Below are positions 18,325 through 28,485 of a DNA stretch of 64,000 nt, one piece after another. Position 1 is the stretch's first letter; each line of letters opens with the position of its first letter. A program made the position numbers and the translations under genes. The stretch is from Arion vulgaris (Eukaryota; Mollusca; Gastropoda; Stylommatophora; Arionidae): contig CM036767.1 of NCBI GenBank assembly GCA_020796225.1, positions 22,078,927-22,142,926 of the forward strand. Direction: 5' to 3'. The notes beneath the pieces are model-generated. The model was not told the DNA's origin. It saw only the letters and a program-made list of their open reading frames with translations, and searched no databases.

Positions 18325-18950
18325 GAGAGGATCACCATTAAAGGAGGTGGACATATCTGGGAAGTGTTAATCAACATTCAAGGTGGCTCAGATGAAGATG
18401 TTAGGGTTAGAATACAAAAGACAAGATCAGCCTTTGCCATTCTGAAGAACATATGGAGTTCAAGAATATTCAGGAATAAAATTAAGATAATGATATTTAA
18501 CTCAAATGTCAAGGCTGTCCTTCTATATGGAGCGGAGACATGGAGAACAACTAATGGGAACACCAAAAAGTTGCAGACATTCATCAGTAAATGCCTGCGC
18601 AGGATACTCCATCTGTGATGATATGACAGTACTACAAACAGAGAACTCTGGGATAGAACAGGACAACGACAGGTGGAACAAGAGATAAGGAGCAGAAGGT
18701 GGCGATGGATATGACACACACTGAGGAAATCTCCAAACAGCATCACAAGACAGGCTCTCCGATGGAACCCCCTGACCAATAGAGATAGGGGAAGATCAAA
18801 GCACAACTGGAGACGGGAGTTGGAGACGGAATGCAAGAAAACGGGGAGAGAGTGGAGAGATCTGGAAAGGATGACCTTGGATAGGCGGGTTTGGAAGGCC
18901 TTGGTTGCGGACCTAAGCTTCTCTAGGGGCGAAGGTTGCAGAAGAAAAAT
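18325..18950 (+). mobile_element. LINE-A (subtype A2) 3' half
   Basis: The frame at 18364-18618 encodes RVRIQKTRSAFAILKNIWSS, then NSNVKAVLLYGAETW, then FISKCLRRILHL: the region just after the reverse-transcriptase palm. Beyond a break come TRQALRWNPLTNRDRGRSKH, then WRDLERMTLDRRVW. Upstream, LKEVDISG stands where the YLGS region is expected. The catalytic domain is missing. It lies between R8 copies. Confidence 0.82.
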
Positions 18951-19135
18951 AACTCACTTTCAATCTAACGGTGAACCTTGTTTTGGTTAAATCAGACTGT
19001 GTATGCCAACAATCATTAACTACTTTTTAATTCTGTTTGTTGTGTTGGGGCTTGAAGCCGAGCGCATACCTTTCAACCTTAGGACGAACCTTTAATTGGT
19101 TATATTAGAGTATGTAGGTCAACAAACATAAATTA
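18951..19135. repeat. R8 repeat, two partial copies
   Basis: ACGGTGAACCTTGTTTTGGTT with ATCAGACTGTGTATG, then AGGACGAACCTTTAATTGGTT with TATTAGAGTATGTAGG, repeat the R8 core about 115 bases apart. CAACAATCATTAAC and CAACAAACATAAATT follow each. Confidence 0.6.
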
Positions 19136-19288
19136 TAAGAATGAACTCCTTTCGTTCGGAGAATCCAAGAATTATTTTTGGCACTACACAAGAAAATATC
19201 GCACGTACGTTTTCAATAAGTCGCGCCGACCTCTACAAGATTTGACGTCACTGGCACGAGACCAAGTTTCCGTCGCGTGCATTTTCAC

Positions 19289-19508
19289 GGAAACGTGTGA
19301 TTTTGTGATTTTAACTAACTTGAACGTATGAAATATATTTGTAGGAAACGTGTGATTTTGTTACTTTAACTAACTTGAACATATGAAATATATTTGTAGG
19401 AAACGTGTGATTTTGTTACTTTAACTAACTTGAACTTATGAAATATATTTGTAGGAAACGTGTGATTTTGTTATTTTAACTAACTTGAACATATGAAATA
19501 TATTTGAA
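19289..19508. repeat. Minisatellite, 55-bp unit, 4 copies
   Basis: Units begin GGAAACGTGTGATTTTGT at 19289, 19344, 19399 and 19454 and include AACTAACTTGAAC. Confidence 0.96.
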
Positions 19509-19600
19509 TAATGTATGAGATATTAGATCCCCCTGTATTTGGCATTGCCTCCCTTATTGTCTAACTTTATATTATCGACCTACTTAACGGCGTCTCATGG

Positions 19601-20008
19601 CCTCCAGTGTGTAGATATAGCACACTAGATATCGCTTCCAGTGTGTAGATATAGCACACTAGATATCGCCTCCAGTGTGTAGATATAGCACACTAGATAT
19701 CGCCTCCAGTGTGTAGATATAGCACACTAGATATCGCCTCCAGTGTGTAGATATAGCACACTAGATATCGCCTCCAGTGTGTAGATATAGCACACTAGAT
19801 ATCGCCTCCAGTGTGTAGATATAGCACACTAGATATCGCCTCCAGTGTGTAGATATAGCACACTAGATATCGCCTCCAGTGTGTAGATATAGCACACTAG
19901 ATATCGCCTCCAGTGTGTAGATATAGCACACTAGATATCGCCTCCAGTGTGTAGATATAGCACACTAGATATCGCCTCCAGTGTGTAGATATAGCACACT
20001 AGATATCG
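19601..20008. repeat. Minisatellite, 34-bp unit, 12 copies
   Basis: 408 bases hold exactly 12 units. Each has CCTCCAGTGTGTAGATATAG and CACACTAGATATCG, where GATAT and ATATC could pair across the unit. One copy has CTTCCAG. The array runs directly into the 5' end of an S2 SINE. Confidence 0.97.
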
Positions 20009-20010
20009 CT

Positions 20011-20670
20011 CTGTGGGGTCTCTGTGTCGTAGATGTTAGGTCTCATCTCTCGTTCCAAAGGTACTTCGTTCGCTCCCTTGTGGAGACATCTGGATATTTA
20101 TCCAGGGATCCTGATCTCAGTGTAGGTGAGATCGAGTTCCTAGTCCTATCCAAGTCGGTCGATAAAACATAGCTCCCGTGTTTTTTTGGTTGTTGTTTTC
20201 GATCCAGAAGCACTTGAGCATTCAGCTCTTTGGCTCGGTGCCATGGACATCGTAACCCTTCGGTTCGGTGCCACGAACACCGTAAATCTGGAGAACATGT
20301 GGCTTTTCTGTCAGCCCGCAGAATTGAACCGCACTCACAGGAGGCTTGTCACCCACCGTCCAATGCCCTACGAACACGCTGGGCAGGCGAGCTAGCTCCC
20401 GTGTTCAAGTTAACTACGTAAAAGAACCATTGACAGTTCAAAATCGAGAAGAGCAGGCTGGAAAGTCGCTGCCCCTGGCAAAATTCAATAGGAAGATTAA
20501 TCAAATCCGTGCAAACAAATATTGTTACCATCATCTAAATTACATCAGGCCCCTTACCGATGCTACAGAGTTCGTGCACTGCCACTAAAATCTCCAAATG
20601 TGTAAGAAAGAGATCGGGACACACATGGTTACACACATAAGTGCACCGATAATGGTCATATCAATCAATC
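20011..20670 (+). mobile_element. S2 SINE, split by S3
   Basis: Head GGGGTCTCTGTGTCGTAGATG, body GATCTCAGTGTAGGTGAGATC and GTAAAAGAACCATTGACAGTTC, 3' part AGAAAGAGATCGGGACACAC, tail ATCAATCAATCATTAATC. S3 (20183-20392) interrupts it at TAGCTCCCGTGTT. Without S3 the element is about 440 bp. Confidence 0.9.
20183..20392 (-). mobile_element. S3 SINE nested in S2
   Basis: On the minus strand it starts GCTCGCCTGCCCAGCGTG, with a tRNA-like head (B-box-like CGGTTCAATTCTGCGGG), then body GTGTTCGTGGCACCGAACCG and CATGGCACCGAGCC, ending in an A-rich tail. TAGCTCCCGTGTT at 20170-20182 and 20393-20405 is an exact 13-bp target-site duplication. Confidence 0.92.
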
Positions 20671-20694
20671 ATTAATCACCGCTTAAAGACATTA

Positions 20695-20800
20695 ATACAC
20701 TGAATACGATAACGGAGGAGATGGGAGAACCACCAAGTCGTTCGAATAGGTTGTGATAAGAGCCCGATTCTTTAGGGGACACGCACCAAGAAGAAATTAA
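20695..20800 (+). mobile_element. Possible LINE-K 3' end
   Basis: AACGGAGGAGATGGGAGAACC and TTTAGGGGACACGCACC resemble CGATGAAGTGGGTGAACTGA and TGTAAAGGACACGCATC at the end of LINE-K (49380-49465). The match is weak and rests on order as much as identity. Confidence 0.4.
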
Positions 20801-21335
20801 AAAATCATACCAGCTGCTCCGACCATTAATTTTATACTTGCTCTTTCATTACTTTTAATTGGTTCCCCGACTTAATCACTCGTACATCTCCGTATATGCT
20901 CGGTGTTTATGCGCGTCATTAACTAGCACAAGCAATTGTAAATTTTGGAACGAATCTTGTTCATGAAGTTTCATGTAGGAAACGAAACACTGACAGCACA
21001 ACAGACATATTTGCATAACACTTAACAATTATTGGCACATGTTGTCTACATTATCATAACGGAAGTCAGTTCTCGGGAACAATTTGGCCAATCAAGCATT
21101 TCTAGTGTAATCTCTCCAGTAACATAGTGCCAGAAATATAATTTAATTAGTACAGTCGAACCTGTGTTAGAGATGACATTATTATGAAGAATATTTAACT
21201 TAGTGTATTCTATTTTATTAACGCAGGCGCTACAAATAGAAACAACAAAATATCATTAGAATAATAATAATAATAATACATGTCCATCGCAAGCAATGAT
21301 GACAACAGTCTCAGACGTGTGTTGCTGCTGCACGG
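20801..21335. other. Unassigned stretch
   Basis: AT-rich, with an AAT run near 21262. No repeat copy or gene recognised. Confidence 0.55.
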
Positions 21336-21795
21336 GGTCTGTGTGGCGTAGAGGCTAGGTGCTCATCTCTCGTGCCATGGGTACAAGGTTCGATCCTTCG
21401 TGGAGCCATCTGGATATTTTGCGAGAGGTTCCTGATCCCAGTGTTGGTAAGATCGAGTTACTAGTCATATCGGAGACGGACGATAAAACGATGGTCCTGT
21501 GTTCAATTTGAGCACGTTAAAGAACCCTTTGCAGTTAAAAATCAAAAATATCAGCATGGAAAACCGCTTCTCTTATAAAATTCATTAGAAAGATTAAAAA
21601 TAAAATGTATACAAAAATGTTTCCACCATTTAAAAATTAGATCGGGGACCCTCGCCGGTGCCACGGAGTTCGTGTACTGCAGCGGAGATCTTCCTAAGTA
21701 AGAAAAAAAAGATCGTAGTTACTATCCGAAAGATATGGTTACTAACCGTAGTGCAATTATGACAATCCTATCAATCAATCAATCAATCAATCAAA
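21336..21795 (+). mobile_element. S2 SINE, near full length
   Basis: A box TGTGGCGTAGAGGCTAGGTG; B box AAGGTTCGATCCTTCG near 21387. The body has TCGGAGACGGACGATAAAACG and GTTAAAGAACCCTTTGCAG; CACGGAGTTCGTGTACTGC precedes the 3' end. The tail is five CAAT-type units. This is the clearest S2 head in the window. Confidence 0.9.
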
Positions 21796-21903
21796 AAACC
21801 TCTCTGATGTATGCGGGGCTGACTGTAAAGTCCAAACCTCAAACATAATCTCCCTACCACAATCATTAGAATATAGTTACCATTGATTTGAAGTGTTCAA
21901 ATA

Positions 21904-24100
21904 GTTAGTTAGTTAGTCTTTCCTCTTGGGCCTGTGGCGGCGCATGAGGGCAGAGGTCATAGTTCTCCATGTCTCGCGGTTCGTTGCTATCTGTTTTAGG
22001 TCTTTAATGTTTACTAGGCCCATCGTTGAGCCTTCTCTGGTGATGGTTCTACGCAGAGTCTCTCTTGGTCTTCCTCGTTTTCTTTTTCCCTCTGGTGTCC
22101 ATATGAGGGATTGGTAAGGAGTCTTCTCTCATCCATTCTAAGTGTGTGGCCGATGTAGTTCCAGCGGCGCTTTCTTATAAAATTTGATATATTTTCTTGC
22201 TTGGTCTCTTGTCTTATTTGTGTATTGGGTCTGAAATCTGACCATTTGAGGTTCAATATTCTTCTAAGACATTTATTCTCAAAGTTATCTAATTTTCTTT
22301 CTAGAGCTTTTGTTGCTTTCCAACTCTCGCATCCATAAGTTAATACTGGAATCACACAAGAGTTAAAGATCTTTAATTTTAAGTGCTTGCTGAGTGAATT
22401 GGACTTCCATATATTTGACAATTTGTTAAAAGCACTTGATGCCAATGCGATTCTGTGTGGAATTTCTGGCGCTGTATCCCCGTAGATGACATCATACTCC
22501 CTAGGTATGTAAAACTTTTGACTTTTTCAAGAGTGTAGTTTTTAGTTGAATATTTTCTGGACTGCTGGTAAGGTCAACAATTTTTGTTTTTGTGGTGTTT
22601 ATTTGGAGACAAATTTGTCCTGAGATATTTTGGAGAAGGTTTGTTTTCATTTGAATATCTTGATGTGATGAACTCAAAGGGCTATATCGTCGGCAAAATC
22701 AAGGTCTTCTAAAATTTTATCAACCCACTTGATGCCCATATTTGCGTTATTGGTGCATTTTCGCATGACCCAGTCAATTGCTATTCCAAAGAGCATTGGC
22801 GATAAGACGCAGCCTTGTTTCACTCCTGTTTCCACTGGAACCAGTCAGAGTTACCGAAATCTGTTCTTACACTGCAGCGCGATTCACTGTAGAAGGATTT
22901 TATGATGTTGATGAATTTAGCAGGGAAACCATAGTTTTGAGTAGTTTCCAAAGCGTAGGACGGTGAATACTGTCAAACGCTTTCTGAAAATCAACAAAGT
23001 TGATGATTAAATTCGATTGAAATTCTACGAACTCTTCAATGATTACTCTTAGTGTGAAGATGTGATCTATGCATGCTCGTTTTGGTCTAAACCCTGCTTG
23101 TTCTTCTCTTAGCCTTTCATCTATAGACTTTTTCAGTCTCTCGAGTAACATGCTACAAAAAGTTTTCCTGGCACTGACAGTAGGGTGATCCCACGCCAGT
23201 TATTACAATCAGACAAATCTCCTTTTTTTGGTAATTTGAAAATAATACCATCTTTCCACTGTTGTGGTGGGGATTCATTTGCCAGATTTCATTTATCAGT
23301 TGGAGTATATGTTGTAAGTTGTTATCATCTGCTGCTTTGAGCATTTCACCAGAGATGTTATCATCACCAACCGCTTTGTTGTTTCTCAATTTTTTAATGG
23401 CAGATTTCAACTCTTCCAGTGTGAATGGCTTGCAGGAAGCTTCTAGTGTGGGCATGGTGATTTCTTCCTCTAGGTTGGGAACAATCTCTGGTTGCGGTCT
23501 ATTTAGTATTTCTTTAAAATGTTCTGCCCATCGTTGTTTTTGTTGTTCTTCTGACAGCAGTATCCTACCTTGATTGTCTTTGATGGGTTTATTTGGTGTA
23601 GGAGTATGTTTGCATAGTTGCTTCATAATGTGGAATACGGTCTTGTTGTTCCCAGTTTTTGCAGCTGTTTCCGCATCGGTGGCTAGATTGTGAATAAAGT
23701 TTTGTTTATCTTTTCGTGTTCTTGACTTCACCTCTTTATCTAACATGGTGTATTTTGTTTCTTGGTATCGTATGCAAGCTTGTCTTTCGTGGATAGAAGA
23801 GTTAGTTTTGCTTGTTTCCTTTCTTGAATTTTTGTCCAGGTGTTTTCGCTTAGCCACTTTTTCTTCTGTCTTTGGACATACCCTACTGTGTTTTTGCAGC
23901 ATTTATCAGCGTGTTTTTGAGAAAGTCCCAATTTTCTTCTATGTTGTTCTTTGTGTTCACATTTACCGTTTTGTTTTCTTTGTTCGTGTAGGTATTTCGT
24001 ACCTCTGTGTTAAATGCGAGTTGTTGTTCTTTTACCAGTAGGGACTGTGAGTTTATTTTCTTGCTTCTAGGTGGTTTATATAGTGACTTGAGTTCAAATA
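21904..24100 (-). mobile_element. LINE-D, longest retrotransposon copy in the window
   Basis: About 2.2 kb of minus-strand LINE run from a pre-palm region to the 3' end, with tail AACTAACTAACTA. In order it encodes a linker (QRWAEHFKEILNRP), the palm start (RNNKAVGDDNISGEMLKAA), EEQAGFRPKRACIDHIFTLR, motif A (FVDFQKAFDSIHRP), the FADD box, and the C-terminal tail ending MRRHRPKRKD. No endonuclease domain is seen; the 5' limit near 24100 is where coding similarity stops. It is dead, with at least five frame breaks. The copy at 14137-14459 is its 3' end. Confidence 0.9.
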
Positions 24101-24137
24101 CACTACTGACAAACAAACACAGATATACTAAGTCCAT
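22014..24137 (-). pseudogene. LINE-D reverse transcriptase, broken
   Basis: A non-LTR reverse transcriptase copies its own RNA at a nicked genomic target. Frames, in element order, are 24137-23883 (84 codons, pre-palm), 23902-23153 (249 codons, palm start; it ends by shifting through NWRGITLLSV), 23151-22900 (motif A, catalytic Asp in FVDFQKAFDS), a degraded stretch with EDLDFADDIAL near 22681-22710 (catalytic Asp pair present, frame lost just after), and 22445-22014 (NSCVIPVLTYGCESW, FIRKRRWNYIGHTLRMDERR). A further one-base shift near 22125 separates this from GKRKRGRPRETLRRT. Motif residues survive but the protein cannot be made whole from this copy. Confidence 0.88.
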
Positions 24138-24193
24138 GTTTCGACCAACAAGTCTTTATAAAGACAAGCAATAATAAATCTAGAGCTATGATG

Positions 24194-24330
24194 CGTAAAA
24201 TCAATACTATACACAACGCTATCTTTGTTATATATTATTCTATATTAGGGCTCATTTATATATTAGGGCGCATTTATATATTATGGCGCATTTATATATT
24301 AGGGCGCATCTGACTAATGACTGTTGAAGC
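24194..24330. repeat. Left copy of a 24-kb direct repeat, with 18-bp units
   Basis: AATCAATACTATACACAACGC and a TATTAGGGCGCATCTGACTAA-like end recur at 24751-24815 (GTCAATACTATACACATCGC, TAATGGGGCACATCTAAAT). In the left copy TATATTAGGGCGCATTTA has been repeated about four times at 24243-24310. Confidence 0.7.
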
Positions 24331-24481
24331 GTTGGAGCAATGTGGTCGATGCAACAATATTAAAAGTAATGCTAATAATAATAGTAAATGAATACAATTA
24401 TATAAGACATGACTGTGACATGACAACATCATTTGGACTAAATCTTCAATAAAAAAAACGTCTTGTGCTTAGGGGAAAACT

Positions 24482-24750
24482 GTTATTCTTCTTCTTTTTT
24501 GAACTGCTCTATATCAACCACTTGTTAACACCTATTTGTGATTTGTATGTGATCCGAGCCTAAGAGTGATTGTACATTGTGCCAATTATGCGCTTAACAG
24601 TAGGTCAGCACATCCGATTTCTGCGACGCTTTTTATTTACTAGGGTAACTTCGCTAGGCTCCTACCTCAGTAGACTCTTTGGACATGCCTTTTAGGTTGC
24701 AGTGTTCCTATTCTTTGCTCCCCTTGCGAGCCCCGGCAATACACAGGCGG
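24482..24750 (-). mobile_element. S7 element
   Basis: TTCTTCTTCTTTTTTGAACTG at the tail, GTATGTGATCCGAGCCTAAG, CAGTAGGTCAGCACATCCG and CCCCGGCAATACACAGGCG at the head are in S7 minus-strand order. Confidence 0.85.
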
Positions 24751-24828
24751 TAAAGTCAATACTATACACATCGCTATCTAACGTTTTTATATAATGGGGC
24801 ACATCTAAATAATAACGAGCAAAGAATC

Positions 24829-25008
24829 GAACAAAGTATTGTTCATGGCTCACTAATCAGGATTGACATTCTTGAACAAAGTATTGTTCATGGCTCACTA
24901 ATCAGGATTGACATTCTTGAACAAAGTATTGTTCATGGCCCACTAATCAGGATTGACATTCTTGAACAAAGTATTGTTCATGGCTCACTAATCAGGATTG
25001 ACATTCCT
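24829..25008. repeat. Minisatellite, 45-bp unit, 4 copies
   Basis: 180 bases hold exactly four units starting GAACAAAGTATTGTTCATGG. Only two sites vary between copies. It abuts an S7 head. Confidence 0.97.
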
Positions 25009-25014
25009 GAAAAG

Positions 25015-25275
25015 GAAAACGCCCGAGTGTTGCCGAGCCTCTCAAGGGAGCAAAGAATAGTAACACTGTGACCTACAAGACATGTCGTAAAAGGCGTGTA
25101 CGGTAGGGGCCTAGGGAAGCTTTCCTAATGCATAAAAAGCATCGCAGAAATCGGATGTGCTGGCCTACTTGTAGTCACATAACTGGCACAACGTACAATC
25201 CCTCTTAGGCTCAGGTCACATACAAATCACACAGAGTGGTTAACATGTAATCGATATGGAGTCTACGAAGAAGAA
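25015..25275 (+). mobile_element. S7 element
   Basis: CGCCCGAGTGTTGCCGAGCC, AAGAATAGTAACACTGTGACC, GCTGGCCTACTTGTAGTCAC and a GAAGAAGAAAAG end. Near full length; the 28-bp array starts 115 bases downstream. Confidence 0.85.
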
Positions 25276-25390
25276 AAGAGAGAAAAAACTGGCCCGACAT
25301 CCTCCCGCATAAATAAACTTTAAAAAAGTGTGAAGTGACAAGCACTTCACATGTAAGGTCTGCAAAGTCGATGAGACTTTTTCTTTGCGA

Positions 25391-25678
25391 GAGAAAGAGA
25401 ATGAGACAGAGAAACAGAGAGAAAGAGAATGAGACAGAGAAACAGAGAGAAAGAGAATGAGACAGAGAAACAGAGAGAAAGAGAATGAGACAGAGAAACA
25501 GAGAGAAAGAGAATGAGACAGAGAAACACAGAGAAAGAGAATGAGACAGAGAAACACAGAGAAAGAGAATGAGACAGAGAAACACAGAGAAAGAGAATGA
25601 GACAGAGAAACACAGAGAAAGAGAATGAGACAGAGAAACACAGAGAAAGAGAATGAGACAGAGAAACACAGAGAAAGC
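25391..25678. repeat. Minisatellite, 28-bp unit, about 10 copies
   Basis: Units GAGAAAGAGAATGAGACAGA plus GAAACA(G/C)A. The first four carry AGA and the rest ACA, so two groups expanded separately. Long minus-strand frames across it are an artefact of base composition. Confidence 0.97.
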
Positions 25679-25741
25679 AAGAGATAGTAAGAGAACTTGA
25701 TTGTTTTGGGTTTTTTATGTTTGTTCTGAATTTACATTTAA

Positions 25742-26085
25742 TATCAATATAGATGAAGTGCGTAGAGATGAGAGAATAGAGATGAAACCATTTGAGCTTA
25801 GTTAACATAATATCAATATAGATGAAGTGCGTAGAGATGAGAGAATAGAGATGAAACCATTTGAGCTTAGTTAACATAATATCAATATAGATGAAGTGCG
25901 TAGAGATGAGAGAATAGAGATGAAACCATTTGAGCTTAGTTAACATAATATCAATATAGATGAAGTGCGTAGAGATGAGAGAATAGAGATGAAACCATTT
26001 GAGCTTAGTTAACATAATATCAATATAGATGAAGTGCGTAGAGATGAGAGAATAGAGATGAAACCATTTGAGCTTAGTTAACATC
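25742..26085. repeat. Minisatellite, 69-bp unit, 5 copies
   Basis: Units contain TATCAATATAGATGAAGTGC and GAAACCATTTGAGCTTAG, starting at 25742, 25811, 25880, 25949 and 26018. The array stops where LINE-C coding sequence begins. Confidence 0.97.
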
Positions 26086-26820
26086 AAGGGTGAGGAGTAC
26101 AACATGAAAATAAATATAATAAAGACAGAGACAATGGCAATAAGTAGACAACCAGAAAGCCTTACAATAAAACTCCAAAACGTAGACATAAAACAAACAA
26201 TTGAGGCCAAATACTTAGGAGCAATTTTCACAGCAGATGGAAGTATCGATAGCGAAATCAGCAATCGTTGAACAAAAGCTAACCAAGTACTGGGACAGTT
26301 AACATCACAGTTGTCACATAAAGAGATACCGCTAACAACTAAAGCAAATCTCATAAGAACGATTTTCTAGCCAACACTATGTTACCAGTGTCAAACATGG
26401 CCAATAACAGCTAATGAGCGGAAAATTATAACGACAGAGATGAGGTGTCTTAGAAGAGCTGCAGGTGTGACAATAAGAGACAAAATTAGAAATGAAGAAA
26501 TCAAAAGAAGACTGGATGTGAAACCAGTCACGAAAATTAATAAAAAAAACAATAGTTTAAATGATTTGACACCTAACAAGAATGCCCTGGTATCGCCTAC
26601 CACGGAGAGCCACACAAAAAATGTATGAGTACAAAGCAAGAGGAAGACCACGCAAAAGATGGAGCGACGGCATCAAGAACAGCCTTACTAAAATGAATAT
26701 CAGCTTACAAAGTGTCTCAAAACAAGCACACACAAAATCACTCCGCCCCCCGCCCCCGCACCCTCGTCTCCCCAACACTTCTATAAAGAAGTAAATGGTG
26801 GAAGAGAAGAAGAAGAAGAA
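26085..26820 (+). mobile_element. LINE-C (second subtype) 3' end
   Basis: Frames give YNMKINIIKTETMAISRQPE, then EAKYLGAIFTADGSIDSEIS, then EMRCLRRAAGVTIRDKIRNE, ARGRPRKRWSDGIKNSLTKM and SVSKQAHTKS. This is the post-palm part of a LINE reverse transcriptase with several breaks. A CCCGCCCCCGCACCC patch disrupts the end, followed by a GAAGAAGAAGAA tail at 26809. The copy at the right window edge (63853-64000, minus) is the same subtype. Confidence 0.85.
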
Positions 26821-26827
26821 TACAAGA

Positions 26828-27122
26828 AGTCTGCAGTAAAACTATGGAGAATGGTGAAACTCTAACAGCAAAGTACTGTAGTTTTACAAGATATAAAAAC
26901 AATGACAATATACAGCAACGTTTCGACCAAAATGCCTTTATCAAGATTTTTTCACCGTTGTAATATATTTGTCAAAGTCTATATGTAGTGTGCTGTGAAA
27001 TTCGGTACTCCTGTTGTATCATTTGCTTGATAAAGTCCTTTTGGTCGAAACGTTGCTGTTTATTGTCATTATTTTCGTATTTTGTGAAACTACAATACTT
27101 TGTTTTTACGTGTTTCGCCAAT
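26828..27122. mobile_element. FB fold-back element with both arms
   Basis: The left arm (26828-26946) runs AGTCTGCAGTAAAACTATGG to GTTTCGACCAAAATGCCTTT and ATCAAG. The right arm (27025-27122) is its inverse, from GCTTGATAAAGTCCTTTTGG to ACGTGTTTCGCCAAT. Arms of about 100-120 bp around an 80-bp centre could fold into one long hairpin. It has no coding capacity. It starts right at the GAA tail of LINE-C. Confidence 0.85.
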
Positions 27123-27159
27123 TTACATTTACTATTTTCACCCATTTGTAATATCAAAA

Positions 27160-27775
27160 TTAGAGAAGAATGAACTAAACAAGTTCATCGATTGAAATAT
27201 CTGGTTGCATATTATCATATCTGATGAAAGATGCACTTCAGAAATAAATATCAGAATAGCTCAGACGAAATCAGCCTTTCAGTTGATGAAAAATATACTA
27301 TGCAATAAATCATTGTCAGTGACGTTGAGGAAACGAGTAATCCAATGCTACATAGAGCCAATACTTTTATATGGCAGTGAGTCATGGACAATGAAAAGAG
27401 TAATGGTAAGAACATTGGAAGGCACAGAAATGTGATTTCTCAGAAGAATGTTGAAAGTTCCATAGACAGTTAGAGAGACCAAAGAAGAGATCTTGTCGGA
27501 GACAGATTCATATCGAAATCTAATCAATCGAAAAAGACGCAGACAATCAAGGTTAGTCGGACATATAATTAGAAGGGGCAGTTTAGAACATTTATTTACA
27601 ACAGGCAAAATACAGGGCAAGAGAGATAGAGGGAGACAAATGGACAACATTTTGGATGGCTTGAAATCGTGGTTCGGCAATGGTTCGGAGTTGATGGATT
27701 GTACCAGAAACAAACAGATATGGAGAGACATGATCGCCTACGCCATCCTGCATGGCATTTGATTGATTGATATTC
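27160..27775 (+). mobile_element. LINE-B 3' half, best-preserved copy
   Basis: It encodes ISDERCTSEINIRIAQTKSA, then VIQCYIEPILLYGSESWTMK, a stop near 27435, RRMLKVP, and then an open frame at 27493-27762 with SRLVGHIIRRGSLEHLFTTG, KRDRGRQMDNILDGLKSWFG and IWRDMIAYAILHGI. This is the post-palm region of a LINE reverse transcriptase to the stop codon. The copy is 5'-truncated, two frames. It begins just after the FB right arm. Confidence 0.87.
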
Positions 27776-28485
27776 AAAACAACTTGATACTTCGTAGCGA
27801 CATTTATTGCAAGCTGTCTTTATCTCTCAATTCAGCAGAACCCCCAAGCAACACTCTGATCACTGTTTACATTATACAATATTAACTTTTTCTTCCAATT
27901 TACACACCCTTGCCTACCATGATGATGATGATGATGAATCTTGTTTAGATCACTTTTATTCCATTTCGAATTTTTGATACAAATTTGTCATCATCTATTT
28001 GTGTCCAAGATTTCAGAAACTCATTAATTCCATCAGTTTCTCTCATTTATTTTTTATTCTTAATTGTGTCTTTACTTTTCTCTTCTTTCTATTATCAAAT
28101 TATTGTTTCTTAATACAAATGTCTAATCTATATTCATTATTTTCTGTTGTTTATTGACGTAATACAATGTTACGTACGAATACGAACATGAGCTTGACAG
28201 AAGCGAATGAACGTTATTATTTTGAAAGTAAAATCTGGAAATTGAATTTGATGTGTAGTCCTACATATTTATATTAAGAGGGTTTTTTAAAGTCTTGTAG
28301 TGAATAGTTGCGTTACACAGAATTCTGTTCTGTGTTGGCATGTGTCTTCGTTTTCATGCATTTATTTTTGGAGTATGTGTTGTTCTTGAGTTTGGTTTTG
28401 GAAATGTTATGTATGACAGAAGTTGTATCTAGTCAGAGTGCTCTTTTCATCAAATGATGTCTTTCTTTTCTTTGTTCTTTATGGG
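27776..28485. other. Unassigned AT-rich stretch
   Basis: It includes an ATG trinucleotide run at 27919-27936. No repeat copy or gene recognised. Confidence 0.55.

Noticed and set aside
24130..24175. FB arm near the LINE-D 5' end
   Set aside because: Only GTTTCGACCAA and a loose CTTTATAAAG match; too short to call.
25347..26354. 335-codon minus-strand open frame
   Set aside because: It runs through a 69-bp array and a 28-bp array and the antisense of LINE-C. The peptide is simple repeats such as LCVSLSHSLS; 69 is divisible by three, so the frame is kept open by the array.
27919..27936. ATG run as a LINE-B tail
   Set aside because: LINE-B coding ends about 150 bases earlier and intervening sequence does not match the family.
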